Shown here in pieces: positions 1-9,135 of a stretch of 64,000 nucleotides of DNA (positions are counted from its first letter, which is position 1; each line of letters opens with the position of its first letter). The notes below the pieces were generated by a model that was not told where the DNA came from, searched no databases, and worked only from the letters and a program-made list of their open reading frames with translations. Source of the DNA: Qipengyuania psychrotolerans (GTDB taxonomy: Bacteria > Pseudomonadota > Alphaproteobacteria > Sphingomonadales > Sphingomonadaceae); the NCBI RefSeq assembly GCF_019711355.1, contig NZ_CP081297.1, positions 1,550,001-1,614,000 on the forward strand, read 5' to 3'. Both the position numbers and the translations under genes were made by a program.

Positions 1-235
1 CGACGAGAAATCCGAAAAACTGCCGTAACGCCGATATCTTACGCGCCATCGTCGACGCCGCGAGCGACGACCATCCCTGACCGAGTTTCGAAAGCTGCGC
101 GCTGCTGGCACCGGCCAGATTGCCGCCGACCATTTCTTCTGCCTGAGCGAGATCGCGGCCGTAGGCGAGGATCGTATTGCGCGCCGCACCGCGTTCTGCG
201 GACAGCATGGCAAGAAAATCCTCAATCGCGCTCAT
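1..235 (-). CDS. xerD: Tyrosine recombinase XerD, N-terminal part (runs off left edge)
   Basis: Only the first 78 codons are inside the window. The ATG lies at 233-235 on the minus strand and the product begins MSAIEDFLAMLSAERGAARN. The pattern of a short helix, then N-T-x-x-A-Y-x-R-D-L, then a later A-R-K-I-S-A-L-R-Q-F-F is the SAM-like core-binding domain of XerC/XerD integrases. The catalytic R-H-R-H-Y domain would lie beyond base 1. XerD pairs with XerC to resolve chromosome dimers at dif. The start is 7 bp after the stop of the exported protein gene upstream, so the two are probably co-transcribed. XerC is the alternative name; XerD is preferred because xerD is known next to aroK in related alphaproteobacteria. 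Confidence 0.75.
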   Translation of the reverse strand, partial: MSAIEDFLAMLSAERGAARNTILAYGRDLAQAEEMVGGNLAGASSAQLSKLGQGWSSLAASTMARKISALRQFFGFLV

Positions 236-242
236 GGACAGG

Positions 243-2072
243 TCAGGCCCGCGCGACCGCCTCCGCGGCGATCATTCTTGCCTCGGCCTCAAGGCCCACT
301 TTCTTCAGCGCGCCAACGATATGGTAAAGGTGCCGACCGGTCATCTGGTCCCAGCTCGTGCCCTGCATTCCCACACCGGCAAGATAGGCCACCAGCGCGC
401 GATTGTTCACCGCAGCGGCCTTGTCGATCATGGCCGTCCACCGCGTTGGCGCACCAAGATTGGAGCCCAGCCGTTCGCGATATTCAGCGCTATCCGCACT
501 TCCGACGCGCTCCAGCCCCATGAGCCCGGCGAGCAACATATGCGACTTGCGACTCCCCCTGGCATCGTCGGCATCGAAGAAAGTGTCGAGCTGGCCATCG
601 CTGACCATGCCGCCTTCGGGATTGCCGACTGCCAGCAGGGCCCAGCCTAGGCTGCCTTCCTCGACTGCATCCGCCCACCGCATAGCGTCTTTGTCGAGAC
701 CGGCCGTCAGCATCGAGGCGATGAGGTCACCGGCATCGTCCGCGAATTCCTCGCTGGGGGTGACACGCGCCGCGGCGTAAGCTGTCAGGACATAGCGACC
801 GTAATCCGTATCGCTGCCGTTCCAGACGTCACGGATCGCTGCGATCCGGTTGGCGGGAGACGGATCGACGTACGCATCGCGCAGACGCGAAGCGGTGGTG
901 AGTTCAGGCACCTCCCCTGCATCGCTGCGCGCGGCATAAAGCTGGCCGTAAAGGTCCAGAATCGCCTGGGCAGAAAGCACACCCGAAGCGGCAGCCACAT
1001 CGGCGCCGCGAATGCGCTGCTCGACAGGGAGCGCTGGTGTGATGGCTTGGGAAATCCGGTAGGGGTTGCCCAGATCCTCGTTCAAATTGTCCGGCACCTG
1101 TTCGCCCAAGGCGTTTGCCAAGGCGAACCGCCACGGCGTCATCGCACTGATGCCGTCCCATTCGATCGTAACAGCTCTTCGCCCGTCACCAGCGGCACCG
1201 GCAAAGCGCTGGGCCAGAAGCACATCGATGCGCGCGTCTTCTTCAGTTCGCCCAAGCAGCCGGCGAAGTTCGTTCTGAGCGCGCTGGCTTTCGCCCGAGA
1301 ATGCGGCGCAAATGCTTTCGAGCATTTCGTAGCGCGCGGATTTTTCATCGCTCGTTCCAAATCGGACGGACGGGCATGCGCCGACAATATCGGCAGTCCC
1401 GATGTATGCGTCGATCGCCGCCTCAGTCAGCGCTGGCGAATAGTTCGCTGTGTCGATATCCTGAACCAGCGCGCGCGATGCGGCATATTCGCCCATCTGA
1501 TTGAGTGCGCGTACGCGGAGCGTAGCGAACTCGATCGCCCCCATACCGCTTGGTGCTTCAAGCCTGCTGGCAAGTGCACGGCGCATGAGAATATGGCCCC
1601 AGCGCGACACGAGAGGTCCCTGGATGCCGCCCAGTGCAGCGCGGACGAGGGTTGCCGGCTGATTGCTGAGAGAGCCGGTCGGCAGACCGCCTTCAGCAGG
1701 ATCGATCACGCCGATCTTGCTCATCGCCCGCCGAGCTGCCGGGGGGATATCGAAACGCGGCCTGAGGCCGAGCACTTCATCGAGCTCCGACGCAGTCATC
1801 TTTTCAAGTTCGGCCACCGAGGGGATGCCGGCCAGGCTCACGCCCGACGTATCGACCGGCTCGGGCGCGGATGGCAGTGGCTGGACGACCTCGCCACCAC
1901 CAGGCTGCGCTCCTGGCGAAGCAGTCGGCTGAGGATTTGCCGGTGCAGGTGCGGGCGTTGGCGCCGGGGTAGAAGCGCCGGGCGGCAGGATGCTTTCCGG
2001 CGCGCTTTGCGCCAGAACCATACCGGATGTGAGGACGAGCGCTGCGCCGCTTAGCCAATATGCACGGTTCAT
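243..2072 (-). CDS. Exported hypothetical protein, 609 aa
   Basis: No family is recognised. The product starts with a clear signal peptide (MNRAYWLSGAALVLTSGMVLAQS, cleavage near residue 22). A low-complexity Pro/Ala stretch (about residues 32-60) follows, then a long, mostly helical region suggestive of solenoid repeats but without an obvious TPR signature. It is therefore probably periplasmic or outer-membrane associated. Its ATG overlaps the stop of a 49-aa membrane protein gene (ATGA), and xerD begins 7 bp after its stop, so a three-gene minus-strand operon diverging from aroK is likely. High-GC codon usage and the signal peptide support a real gene, although a long antisense frame also exists. 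Confidence 0.85.
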   Translation of the reverse strand: MNRAYWLSGAALVLTSGMVLAQSAPESILPPGASTPAPTPAPAPANPQPTASPGAQPGGGEVVQPLPSAPEPVDTSGVSLAGIPSVAELEKMTASELDEVLGLRPRFDIPPAARRAMSKIGVIDPAEGGLPTGSLSNQPATLVRAALGGIQGPLVSRWGHILMRRALASRLEAPSGMGAIEFATLRVRALNQMGEYAASRALVQDIDTANYSPALTEAAIDAYIGTADIVGACPSVRFGTSDEKSARYEMLESICAAFSGESQRAQNELRRLLGRTEEDARIDVLLAQRFAGAAGDGRRAVTIEWDGISAMTPWRFALANALGEQVPDNLNEDLGNPYRISQAITPALPVEQRIRGADVAAASGVLSAQAILDLYGQLYAARSDAGEVPELTTASRLRDAYVDPSPANRIAAIRDVWNGSDTDYGRYVLTAYAAARVTPSEEFADDAGDLIASMLTAGLDKDAMRWADAVEEGSLGWALLAVGNPEGGMVSDGQLDTFFDADDARGSRKSHMLLAGLMGLERVGSADSAEYRERLGSNLGAPTRWTAMIDKAAAVNNRALVAYLAGVGMQGTSWDQMTGRHLYHIVGALKKVGLEAEARMIAAEAVARA

Positions 2073-2218
2073 CGTGAACCCTCAGGCATCTCGAGCGGCT
2101 GGGCTATTGGACGGATCGGTTCTTCACCGCCGTCGATCCATGCCACTACCAGCACGGCCAATAGGGCAAACGCAGCTATCCAGATCATGCGCGAGCGTTT
2201 CACGGCCAAGATTTTCAT
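2069..2218 (-). CDS. Small single-pass membrane protein, 49 aa
   Basis: This short frame begins at the ATG at 2216-2218 with MKILAVKRSRMIWIAAFALL and ends with a TGA that overlaps the ATG of the 609-aa exported protein (ATGA, 4 nt). It has a basic N-terminus (K2, K7, R8, R10), one hydrophobic segment at about residues 11-27, and a short acidic/proline tail ending EMPEGSR. This fits an N-in, C-out membrane anchor. The function is unknown; the tight overlap suggests translational coupling with the downstream exported protein. It is too short for most gene finders, but membrane topology and coupling both support it. Confidence 0.65.
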   Translation of the reverse strand: MKILAVKRSRMIWIAAFALLAVLVVAWIDGGEEPIRPIAQPLEMPEGSR

Positions 2219-2280
2219 ATCCTCGTTCAACAATCCGTGTGGGTTGCCCGCGCTCTAGCCCATCTATAGGTCGAGCGGCA

Positions 2281-2850
2281 ATGAGCAACGCGCATACATC
2301 GCACGATATGGCCGATACGGTCCGCAGCGCCCGCAAGATCGACCGCCCTCTGGTGCTCGTCGGCTTGATGGGCGTCGGCAAGACCAGCATTGGGCGGCGG
2401 CTGGCCGCAGCCCTCGACCGCGATTTCATTGATGCCGACGAAGAGATCGAGCGTGCGGCTGATCGAACAGTTGCCGAAATCTTCGAAGCGCATGGCGAGG
2501 CGTATTTCCGGGATGGGGAGCGCCGGGTGATCGCACGGCTCATGGACGAAGGGCACGGTGTCATTGCGACCGGTGGCGGGGCTTTCATCGATGCGGAAAC
2601 TCGCGCGCTGGTACTGGAGCGCGGGCTCGCGGTCTGGCTTGACTGCGATCTCGATACTCTGGTCGAGCGAACCTCCCGCAAGAATACGCGGCCGCTGCTC
2701 AAGACCGGTGACCCGCGGCAGATATTGCGCGATCTGAAGGAACAACGCAGCCCTGCCTACGCGCAGGCCCAGATACATGTGGTGACAGACGGCGGACCGC
2801 ATGACGTTGCGGTTGCGCGGATCATTCAGGAGCTTGCTCAATGGCAGTAA
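2281..2850 (+). CDS. aroK: Shikimate kinase
   Basis: Phosphorylates shikimate to shikimate 3-phosphate with ATP, the fifth step of the chorismate pathway, in the cytosol. The 189-aa product has the P-loop GLMGVGKTS at residues 28-36. The shikimate-contacting D-A-D-E-E-I-E follows it, and the downstream glycine-rich motif ATGGGAF and the lid arginines (R-P-L-L) are present. The ATG at 2281 gives a 20-residue N-terminal extension before the core; an ATG at 2308 is an alternative start, and the frame is open further upstream without family similarity. It overlaps aroB by 10 bp, the classic aroK-aroB operon, which makes the assignment firm. Confidence 0.93.
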   Translation: MSNAHTSHDMADTVRSARKIDRPLVLVGLMGVGKTSIGRRLAAALDRDFIDADEEIERAADRTVAEIFEAHGEAYFRDGERRVIARLMDEGHGVIATGGGAFIDAETRALVLERGLAVWLDCDLDTLVERTSRKNTRPLLKTGDPRQILRDLKEQRSPAYAQAQIHVVTDGGPHDVAVARIIQELAQWQ

Positions 2851-3950
2851 TCGACGTGGCCCTGGCCGGACGCAGCTATGAGGTGCGCGTGGCCCGCGAT
2901 CTGCTGGCAGGAATTGGCGAGGAGGCCGCCGCATTCCTGCGCAAGCCCGTCGTCCCGATCGTCGCCGATGCAAATGCGCGCCGTCATTGGGGCGAAGTGG
3001 TCGAAACATCGCTGCGCTCTGCCGGCAAGGAACCGCGCTGGTACGAGGTTGCGCCCGGCGAAGGCTCCAAAAGCTGGGAAAGCCTTGCCCGGCTGACCGA
3101 CTGGCTGCTGGCCGAGGGTGTCGAGCGCGGCGACCATGTGCTGGCGCTGGGCGGCGGTGTAGTCGGCGACCTTACCGGCTTTGCGTGCGCGATCCTGAAA
3201 CGCGGTTGCGGCTTCGTGCAATTGCCCACGACATTGCTGGCACAGGTCGATTCCTCGGTCGGGGGCAAGACTGCGATCAACACATCGGCGGGCAAGAACC
3301 TTGTCGGTGCATTTCACCAGCCCAGCCTGGTGCTGGCGGACCTCTCCGCCCTCGGCACCCTGCCGGACCGCGAGATGCGCGCAGGCTATGCGGAAGTGCT
3401 GAAATACGGCGTTCTTGGCGATGCGGCTTTTTTCGATTGGCTTGACGAGAACGGGGCCGCTGTCGTGGACCGCGAACCCGCAGCGCTCGAACACGCCGTG
3501 GCGACAAGCGTCGCCATGAAAGCGCGGATCGTAGCCGAGGATGAGCGCGAGACTTCTGGTGCCCGGGCCTTGCTTAACCTCGGACATACTTTCGGCCATG
3601 CACTCGAGGCGCAAACAGGTTTTTCCGACCGGTTGTTGCACGGCGAGGGCGTCGCGCTCGGCATGGTTTTGGCAGCGCGCTACTCCGCACGGCGCGGAGA
3701 GATATCGTTGAATGATGCAGAACGGGTCACACACGCTGTTGATGCTGCGGGCCTCCCGGCCGAAATTTCCGCGCTTGGTCTGAACTGCGATGGGCGCACG
3801 TTGGCCGATCACATGCTGCACGATAAAAAGATGGATGCGGGCACCCTGCCTTTCATTTTGCTGCGCAGCATCGGTGCAGCATACCTGGCGAAGGATGTTG
3901 CGCTGGACGACGTGGCAAGCTTCCTCGACGAACAGCTTCAGGCGCATTAG
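2841..3950 (+). CDS. aroB: 3-dehydroquinate synthase
   Basis: Converts DAHP to 3-dehydroquinate, the second shikimate-pathway step, using NAD+ and a divalent metal. The 369-aa product has the NAD-binding LALGGGVVGDLTGF, the substrate-site QLPTTLLAQVDSSVGGK followed by N-x-x-x-G-K-N, and the metal ligands in LNLGHTFGHALE and LHGEGVALGM. The length is normal for the family. The start codon lies inside the end of aroK, so the two are translationally linked. The next gene begins 9 bp after the stop. Confidence 0.97.
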   Translation: MAVIDVALAGRSYEVRVARDLLAGIGEEAAAFLRKPVVPIVADANARRHWGEVVETSLRSAGKEPRWYEVAPGEGSKSWESLARLTDWLLAEGVERGDHVLALGGGVVGDLTGFACAILKRGCGFVQLPTTLLAQVDSSVGGKTAINTSAGKNLVGAFHQPSLVLADLSALGTLPDREMRAGYAEVLKYGVLGDAAFFDWLDENGAAVVDREPAALEHAVATSVAMKARIVAEDERETSGARALLNLGHTFGHALEAQTGFSDRLLHGEGVALGMVLAARYSARRGEISLNDAERVTHAVDAAGLPAEISALGLNCDGRTLADHMLHDKKMDAGTLPFILLRSIGAAYLAKDVALDDVASFLDEQLQAH

Positions 3951-3959
3951 TTTGGGGCG

Positions 3960-4730
3960 ATGACGCGCTTTATCGACCTTTCGATTCCGATCACCAACGA
4001 GGTCATCTCCGACCCCGAAGTGATGCGGCCCAAGATCCAGTACATGACCCACGAAAGCACGTGGGAACAGATCGCCATGTTCTTTCCCGGGCTAGAGAAG
4101 GACGATTTGCCGGATGGCGAAGGCTGGGCGGTGGAAATGCTGGAATTGTCCACGCACAATGGCACGCACATGGATGCCCCATGGCATTACCATTCCACCA
4201 CGAACGATGGCGCCAGCCCTGCGCCCAGCATCGATGAGGCGCCGCTCGACAGGTTCCTCCGACCCGGGGTGAAGCTGGACTTCAGCCATCTCCCGCATGG
4301 CCATGTGGTGACCGGCGCCGAAGTCGAACAGGCGTTTGACAAGATCGGCTATGATCTCAAGCCGCTCGACATCGTGCTGGTGCAATCGGGTGCAGTCTAT
4401 GGCACCGAGAACTTCACCGATCAGGGCGTGGGCCTCGGCGCGGAAGCCACCCTCTGGCTAACGCAGCGCGGTGTCGAAGTTGTCGGGACCGACGCATGGA
4501 GCTGGGATGCTCCCTTCAGCCATACCGCCAGAAGATGGGCGGAAACCCGTGATCCCGCGATCATCTGGGAAGGCCACAAAGCGGGCCGCATCCGTCCGTA
4601 TTACCAGATAGAAAAGCTGACTAATCTGGCCGCCCTGCCCGACCACGGTTTCACATTCAGCTGTTTTCCCGTGAAGATCGAACGTGCAAGTGCCGGTTGG
4701 ATTCGCGCAGTCGCGATGGTTGAAGAATGA
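3960..4730 (+). CDS. Cyclase family protein (kynurenine-formamidase-like metal hydrolase)
   Basis: The 256-aa product belongs to the cyclase / kynurenine formamidase-like fold, metal-dependent amidohydrolases acting on small amides or lactones. The family signature H-N-G-T-H-x-D-A-P-x-H is at residues 66-76, with the Zn ligands expected at H66, H70 and D72. The substrate is not predictable: members include kynurenine formamidase, isatin hydrolase and polyketide-related enzymes, and no other tryptophan-degradation gene is nearby. It starts 9 bp after aroB and its stop overlaps the following acetyltransferase by 4 bp (ATGA), so it belongs to the aroKB transcription unit. Confidence 0.85.
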   Translation: MTRFIDLSIPITNEVISDPEVMRPKIQYMTHESTWEQIAMFFPGLEKDDLPDGEGWAVEMLELSTHNGTHMDAPWHYHSTTNDGASPAPSIDEAPLDRFLRPGVKLDFSHLPHGHVVTGAEVEQAFDKIGYDLKPLDIVLVQSGAVYGTENFTDQGVGLGAEATLWLTQRGVEVVGTDAWSWDAPFSHTARRWAETRDPAIIWEGHKAGRIRPYYQIEKLTNLAALPDHGFTFSCFPVKIERASAGWIRAVAMVEE

Positions 4731-5188
4731 CTCTGCGGATCGCAAAAGCCGGTATCGACGATCCGGATGTGCGCGCTCTTGCCACGCTACATCAGCAGAA
4801 CATGCACGCGGTCTCGCCGCCGGGAACGGATTTCGCGCTGGATGTGAGCGGGCTTTCGTCGCCGGACATCACGATCGTGGGCGCATGGGATGACGGAGTT
4901 CTCATCGCAATCGGGGCGCTGAAAACGCTCGGCAACAATCACGCCGAACTGAAGTCGATGCGCACCCATCCCGACCACACGGGTAAAGGCGCAGCGCGCG
5001 GTATCCTGCAGGAGCTGATCGAGATCGCAAGGGCATCTGGAGTAACGCGCCTCAGCCTTGAAACAGGAACCTCAGCCGCGTTTCAACCAGCGGTCAGACT
5101 ATACACGACGCGAGGATTCGTGGCTGGCGAAGGTTTCGCCGAATACGCCAACGGCCCGCACAACCAGTGCTACCATCTGACGCTCTAG
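4727..5188 (+). CDS. GNAT family N-acetyltransferase
   Basis: The 153-aa protein has a GNAT fold. The acetyl-CoA pyrophosphate-binding loop reads M-R-T-H-P-D-H-T-G-K-G-A-A-R-G (about residues 83-97) and is followed by a C-terminal beta-alpha-beta with Y-T-T-R-G-F. It resembles the uncharacterised YsnE/PhnO-like putative acetyltransferases. The acceptor substrate is unknown. Its ATG overlaps the stop of the cyclase gene by 4 bp, so it is the last gene of the aroK-aroB-cyclase-GNAT operon and faces a convergent small gene. Confidence 0.85.
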   Translation: MTLRIAKAGIDDPDVRALATLHQQNMHAVSPPGTDFALDVSGLSSPDITIVGAWDDGVLIAIGALKTLGNNHAELKSMRTHPDHTGKGAARGILQELIEIARASGVTRLSLETGTSAAFQPAVRLYTTRGFVAGEGFAEYANGPHNQCYHLTL

Positions 5189-5200
5189 CTGGTCGGAAAC

Positions 5201-5461
5201 CTACCCAGCGCGAGGCTCGAGCCTGGTAACCTTAGATCCAGCGCCGATCGGCTGATAATCCTGTAACATCGTGTCATGCTCGCCAAAGAGGCGTTCGATC
5301 TCGGGCCTGCGTTCGAGCAGCATCTGCGCGATGCCCGGCGCGAGGCTGTCGCCTTCACCAATCTTGCCCAGGATCCCGGCGAGGTCGGCAATCGTCGCCT
5401 CTTCCGGTGTTTTGTGGAAGTGCCCTCTTCCGTCGAAGAACCCTGTTCCCCTGTGTGCCAT
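5201..5461 (-). CDS. Conserved small cytosolic protein, 86 aa
   Basis: A small protein (MAHRGTGFFDGRGHFHKTPE at the N-terminus) with no recognised domain and no membrane segment; predicted mainly helical and soluble. The start is supported by an AGGAG ribosome-binding site 7-8 nt upstream of the ATG. A longer upstream extension of the frame lacks this. It lies 183 bp downstream of pccA on the same strand and converges with the GNAT gene. Function unknown; it may be the tail of the propionate block or an independent unit. Confidence 0.65.
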   Translation of the reverse strand: MAHRGTGFFDGRGHFHKTPEEATIADLAGILGKIGEGDSLAPGIAQMLLERRPEIERLFGEHDTMLQDYQPIGAGSKVTRLEPRAG

Positions 5462-5644
5462 GCGAAATACTCCTGAATGTGTTGCGTCAGAAGCGAACCG
5501 AAGAAGTGCATTATCTGTCCGAAGGTGATTCGGTTAAAGCCCGTTCACCATAAATTTTCGCCGAACCCCAAAAAACGCAACGATCGGGACGCAGCGCACC
5601 CAAAAAATTTCGCTGGTTTATCCTTAACTGTGCGCGGGTCTTGG

Positions 5645-7732
5645 CTATTCGAGTTCGAGGATGACCTCGTCCACCGCGAGGCTATCTCCCTCGCCGGCAT
5701 TGATCTTGCCGACCGTGGCCTGCTTTTCAGCGCGGAGGATGTTTTCCATCTTCATCGCTTCGACCGTTGCCAAGGGCTGCCCGGGCTGAACCTCGTCACC
5801 TTCGCCCACGTGGAGTTTCACCAGCAAACCTGGCATCGGACAGATCAGCATTTTCGAAAGATCCGGCGGCTCCTTTTCGATCATGTGATCGGCAAGCGCC
5901 GCGATGCGGGTCTGCAGGATACGCAGCTGATGCGTGGCTCCGCGGGTCGTTATGGCATACCCTGTGCGGGAAGGTTTGAGCTGCAAGGTCAGCGTATCGC
6001 CGTCTTCTCCGTCTGCCCCGCCATGCTCGACCTGCACCATGGGCTCGCCCGGAGTGTACTGCATTTCGAGATCGACCGGCTCGTCATCCACCAGGATCGC
6101 GTCTTCCGTCAGCCGGACGGCATAGCTGCTCGAACCGTCAGCCTTGTCACCAATGCGGATCGTCCAATCGCCCGGCGCATAGAAGTCGCCGTCGAGCTGC
6201 TGGTCGATTCGGCGCGCGCGGTCAGCATCGGCGGTTGCAATCACGCCGCCAACCGCTGCGAGGACGCGCTTCAGTTCGTCAGACGTCGCTGCGCCTTCGA
6301 AACCATCGGGATATTCCTCGGCGATGAAGCCGGTGGTCAGTTCGCCGGACCGGAAGCGCGGATGCTGCATGATGGCGCTGAGGAAATCGACATTGTGGCC
6401 CAATCCCTCGACCCGGAAAGCGTCTAGCGCCTGGACCTGCAAATCTGCTGCCTCATCCCGCGTTTCTCCCCAGGTGATGAGTTTGGCGATCATGGGATCG
6501 TAGAACATGGAGACTTCGCCGCCTTCGAAAACGCCGTCGTCGACGCGCACGCCGTCGATGCCCCTTCGGCCGTTCGCTGTTCCGTCATCGGCCCACGGTT
6601 CGACTGGCGGCTGGTAGTGCACGAGGCGCCCTGTCGAAGGCAGGAAACCGCGATAGGGATCTTCGGCATAGACGCGGTTTTCAATCGCCCAGCCGTCGAT
6701 TGTCACATCGTCCTGCGTCATTGCGAGCTTTTCGCCCGCAGCCACTCGGATCATCTGTTCGACCAGATCGACACCGGCGATCGCCTCGGTAACGGGATGC
6801 TCCACTTGGAGACGGGTGTTCATTTCGAGGAAGTAGAAACTCTCGCCTGTCGTGTCCGCGCCCGAGACGATGAGTTCGACCGTACCGGCGCTGTGGTAGT
6901 TCACGGCCTGTGACAGGGCCACACACTGTTCGCCCATCGCCTTGCGCATCTTCGGCGTGACAAACGGCGAAGGCGCTTCTTCGACGACCTTCTGGTGGCG
7001 CCGCTGGATCGAGCATTCACGCTCGTTCAGATAGATCACATTGCCGTGCTTATCGCCGAGGATCTGGATTTCGATGTGGCGCGGATTCTCAATGAATTTC
7101 TCGATGAAGACACGGTCATCGCCGAAGGAATTGAGGCCTTCGCGCTTGGTCGCTTCGAAGCCTTCGCGCACGTCGGCTTCAGAATAGGCAAGTCGCATGC
7201 CCTTGCCGCCGCCGCCTGCACTGGCCTTCATCATCACCGGATAGCCGATGCCATTGCTGATCTCGACCGCGTGTTCGGTATCGCTGATCTCGCCGACGAA
7301 GCCGGGGACCACGTTCACGCCGGCTTCGCGGGCCAGCTTCTTCGATTCAATCTTGTCGCCCATCGCAGCGATTGCGTTCACGGGAGGACCGATGAAAGCG
7401 ATGTTTTCCGCTTCAAGCGCTTCAACGAAGCTCGCGCGTTCGGACAGGAAGCCATAGCCCGGATGCACGGCTTCGGCTCCGGTCTGCTTGCAGGCGTCGA
7501 TGATCTTCTCTGCAATGAGATAGCTGTCCGACGCTGGTGCCGGACCAATGTGAACAGCCTCGTCTGCCATGCGCACGAAAGGCGCGCGGGCATCGGCATC
7601 GGAATATACCGCCACGGTGGCTATGCCCATGCGTTTGGCGGTCTTGATGACGCGGCAGGCAATTTCGCCGCGATTGGCAATCAGGATCTTGGAAAACAAA
7701 GGGGCCTCCGATGCGGGCGAACTATTGTGCAT
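5645..7732 (-). CDS. pccA: Propionyl-CoA carboxylase alpha subunit (biotin carboxylase + biotin carrier)
   Basis: Carboxylates its own biotin with ATP and bicarbonate, then presents it to PccB to make methylmalonyl-CoA. The 695-aa product has the biotin-carboxylase N-domain (ILIANRGEIACRVI), the ATP-grasp glycine loop KASAGGGGKGMR, the ERECSIQRRHQK and EMNTRLQVEHPVTE active-site motifs, a linking BT-like region, and a C-terminal biotinyl domain with the biotin-accepting lysine in VEAMKMEN at K661. It is transcribed on the same strand as pccB, epimerase and mutase a few kb upstream. A related acyl-CoA substrate (methylcrotonyl-, acetyl-CoA) is possible in this family, but the neighbours argue for propionyl-CoA. 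Confidence 0.93.
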   Translation of the reverse strand: MHNSSPASEAPLFSKILIANRGEIACRVIKTAKRMGIATVAVYSDADARAPFVRMADEAVHIGPAPASDSYLIAEKIIDACKQTGAEAVHPGYGFLSERASFVEALEAENIAFIGPPVNAIAAMGDKIESKKLAREAGVNVVPGFVGEISDTEHAVEISNGIGYPVMMKASAGGGGKGMRLAYSEADVREGFEATKREGLNSFGDDRVFIEKFIENPRHIEIQILGDKHGNVIYLNERECSIQRRHQKVVEEAPSPFVTPKMRKAMGEQCVALSQAVNYHSAGTVELIVSGADTTGESFYFLEMNTRLQVEHPVTEAIAGVDLVEQMIRVAAGEKLAMTQDDVTIDGWAIENRVYAEDPYRGFLPSTGRLVHYQPPVEPWADDGTANGRRGIDGVRVDDGVFEGGEVSMFYDPMIAKLITWGETRDEAADLQVQALDAFRVEGLGHNVDFLSAIMQHPRFRSGELTTGFIAEEYPDGFEGAATSDELKRVLAAVGGVIATADADRARRIDQQLDGDFYAPGDWTIRIGDKADGSSSYAVRLTEDAILVDDEPVDLEMQYTPGEPMVQVEHGGADGEDGDTLTLQLKPSRTGYAITTRGATHQLRILQTRIAALADHMIEKEPPDLSKMLICPMPGLLVKLHVGEGDEVQPGQPLATVEAMKMENILRAEKQATVGKINAGEGDSLAVDEVILELE

Positions 7733-7773
7733 AGCCCATGCCGCAGCGGAAGCCCGGTATCAAGGCAAGTGCC

Positions 7774-8205
7774 TCAATCTTGGTCGATATGACCGATATG
7801 GCGTTCGCGGGTAGCTACGAGCGAATCGAATTCTTCCCAGATAGCCTTGGCGTTTGCTTCGCCGCCTGCCTGTTTGACGAATTCAGCTTCCCATTTCTTG
7901 CCTTCGGGGTTTTCCTTCCAGCCCATCGCGGCAATACCCTGGCGCATCGGCATCGCGACAATGCTGTCCCAAGCGCCGGTGTTCATGTGGATATCGACCA
8001 CGTCATTGCGGCCCAGCGCGGCATCGACTTTCTCGAACATTTCGATGATTTCGTGCGCACGTTCTGCCTTGCCCGGCTTCCACTTGATCATGTTGACCCG
8101 GTACCAATCGACTTCGGAAAGTTCCGGTGCGTGATTGTCAGCAATTGCAGGAGCTGCCGGGATGGCGAGGCCAAGTGCGGCGAGTGTGAGTGCAAGCTTC
8201 TTCAT
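7774..8205 (-). CDS. Exported hypothetical protein, 143 aa
   Basis: The product opens with a standard Sec signal peptide (MKKLALTLAALGLAIPAAPA, cleavage probably after AIA-D) and a mature domain of about 120 residues rich in Trp, Met and acidic residues. No catalytic motif is recognised. The mature part resembles a dimeric alpha/beta-barrel (ABM/EthD-like) in length and in its W-Y-R-V-N-M-I-K-W-K-P-G-K start, but this is only an impression. It sits 41 bp upstream of pccA on the same strand and may share its transcript. Function unknown. Confidence 0.8.
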   Translation of the reverse strand: MKKLALTLAALGLAIPAAPAIADNHAPELSEVDWYRVNMIKWKPGKAERAHEIIEMFEKVDAALGRNDVVDIHMNTGAWDSIVAMPMRQGIAAMGWKENPEGKKWEAEFVKQAGGEANAKAIWEEFDSLVATRERHIGHIDQD

Positions 8206-8337
8206 TTAGTCTTTCCCCCTATTCAGGAATACGACCCTGAGAAGCGATCCGGTTGTTTAAGGCTGATGTCCCCCCAGCTGCGCCGATAAGCCACTGGATT
8301 CGATTGGGAGTCAAGGAGGCGGCCTAAATCGCTGTTT

Positions 8338-9135
8338 TTATGAGATATCGCGATGTCGCTTTTTTACAAATTGGATCAGGGCATCGGCATATTGGCCTGC
8401 CCCGCGGCGGTCGCCTTCTCCATCCAGGAGGCCCTGCATAGCTTCGGATAAACGGAGCTGATTGCCGCGAGATAATGCGGCCAGCGGCGATACATAGATG
8501 CCGATAGTGAACAAGATCGCGCCTGTTTCCGGTAAGCGCCGCAGTGTTTGCCTTTCGGACCGGACGAACAGCGTTTCGCCCGCATTTTCGGGAGAAACAT
8601 GGGCGAAAGCTATTTCGGGCGGCTCGGCAACCCAGCGCCGCTCCGGCGTTGCGGCAATGAACCAATTGCACCGGCCATAGATCGCGCCGGCCTTGAGCTT
8701 CGCCATGAAGTGATCGACACCGCTCGCCAGCTGTTCCTCATAGCCCTGTATCGGCGCATGAAGGGCGCGCAGCGGTAGGCCCAGCTTGTCGGCAGGAGTC
8801 CAGTCGGAGGGCCATGCAACAGCCGCGCCGACGAGGCGGTATTGTTCGTCACCGGGGCGCAGGGTGAGCAGGCACATATCCTCGTGATGCGCTGTTGCTG
8901 CTTCGGGCAGGCCGCCCGAGAGGCCAAGCATCTTGGCTAGCTCCGCGCCGGGCACCTCACCGTCTGGCGAAATTTGGATGCCTGCGGGATAGGCCGCAAA
9001 ACCTTCAGCGCGGGCAGCAACGTCCGGGTTTGGCTGAAGCCACTCGCTCTCATCAAGCTTGGCGAGCCCCATCTTGAGTACTCCCCCACCGCGCGCTCGA
9101 GGAAGAAGGTCATCGACGGAAAAGCCGAGGATCAT
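8338..9135 (-). CDS. DUF3445 protein (heme-dependent oxidative N-demethylase-like)
   Basis: The 265-aa product matches the DUF3445 / heme-dependent oxidative N-demethylase (HDOD alpha-like) family, with the characteristic N-terminal K-M-G-L-A-K-L-D-E-S-E-W-L and a C-terminal region ending R-G-N-Q-L-R-L-S-E-A-M. In the known family this domain binds heme and can oxidatively demethylate amines; the substrate here is unknown. The start at 9135 is chosen because ATG overlaps the stop of the upstream 72-aa membrane protein (ATGA). An in-frame start 18 codons earlier would overlap that gene deeply. It is the last gene of the tightly packed mutase-bioB block. Confidence 0.78.
   Translation of the reverse strand: MILGFSVDDLLPRARGGGVLKMGLAKLDESEWLQPNPDVAARAEGFAAYPAGIQISPDGEVPGAELAKMLGLSGGLPEAATAHHEDMCLLTLRPGDEQYRLVGAAVAWPSDWTPADKLGLPLRALHAPIQGYEEQLASGVDHFMAKLKAGAIYGRCNWFIAATPERRWVAEPPEIAFAHVSPENAGETLFVRSERQTLRRLPETGAILFTIGIYVSPLAALSRGNQLRLSEAMQGLLDGEGDRRGAGQYADALIQFVKKRHRDIS

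Noticed and set aside
1047..2054. A 335-codon plus-strand frame over the exported hypothetical protein.
   Set aside because: The minus-strand frame has a signal peptide and coupling to neighbours; the plus frame has no domain or ribosome-binding site.
2838..4052. A 404-codon antisense frame over aroB.
   Set aside because: aroB motifs and operon order are decisive; the antisense translation has no recognisable fold.
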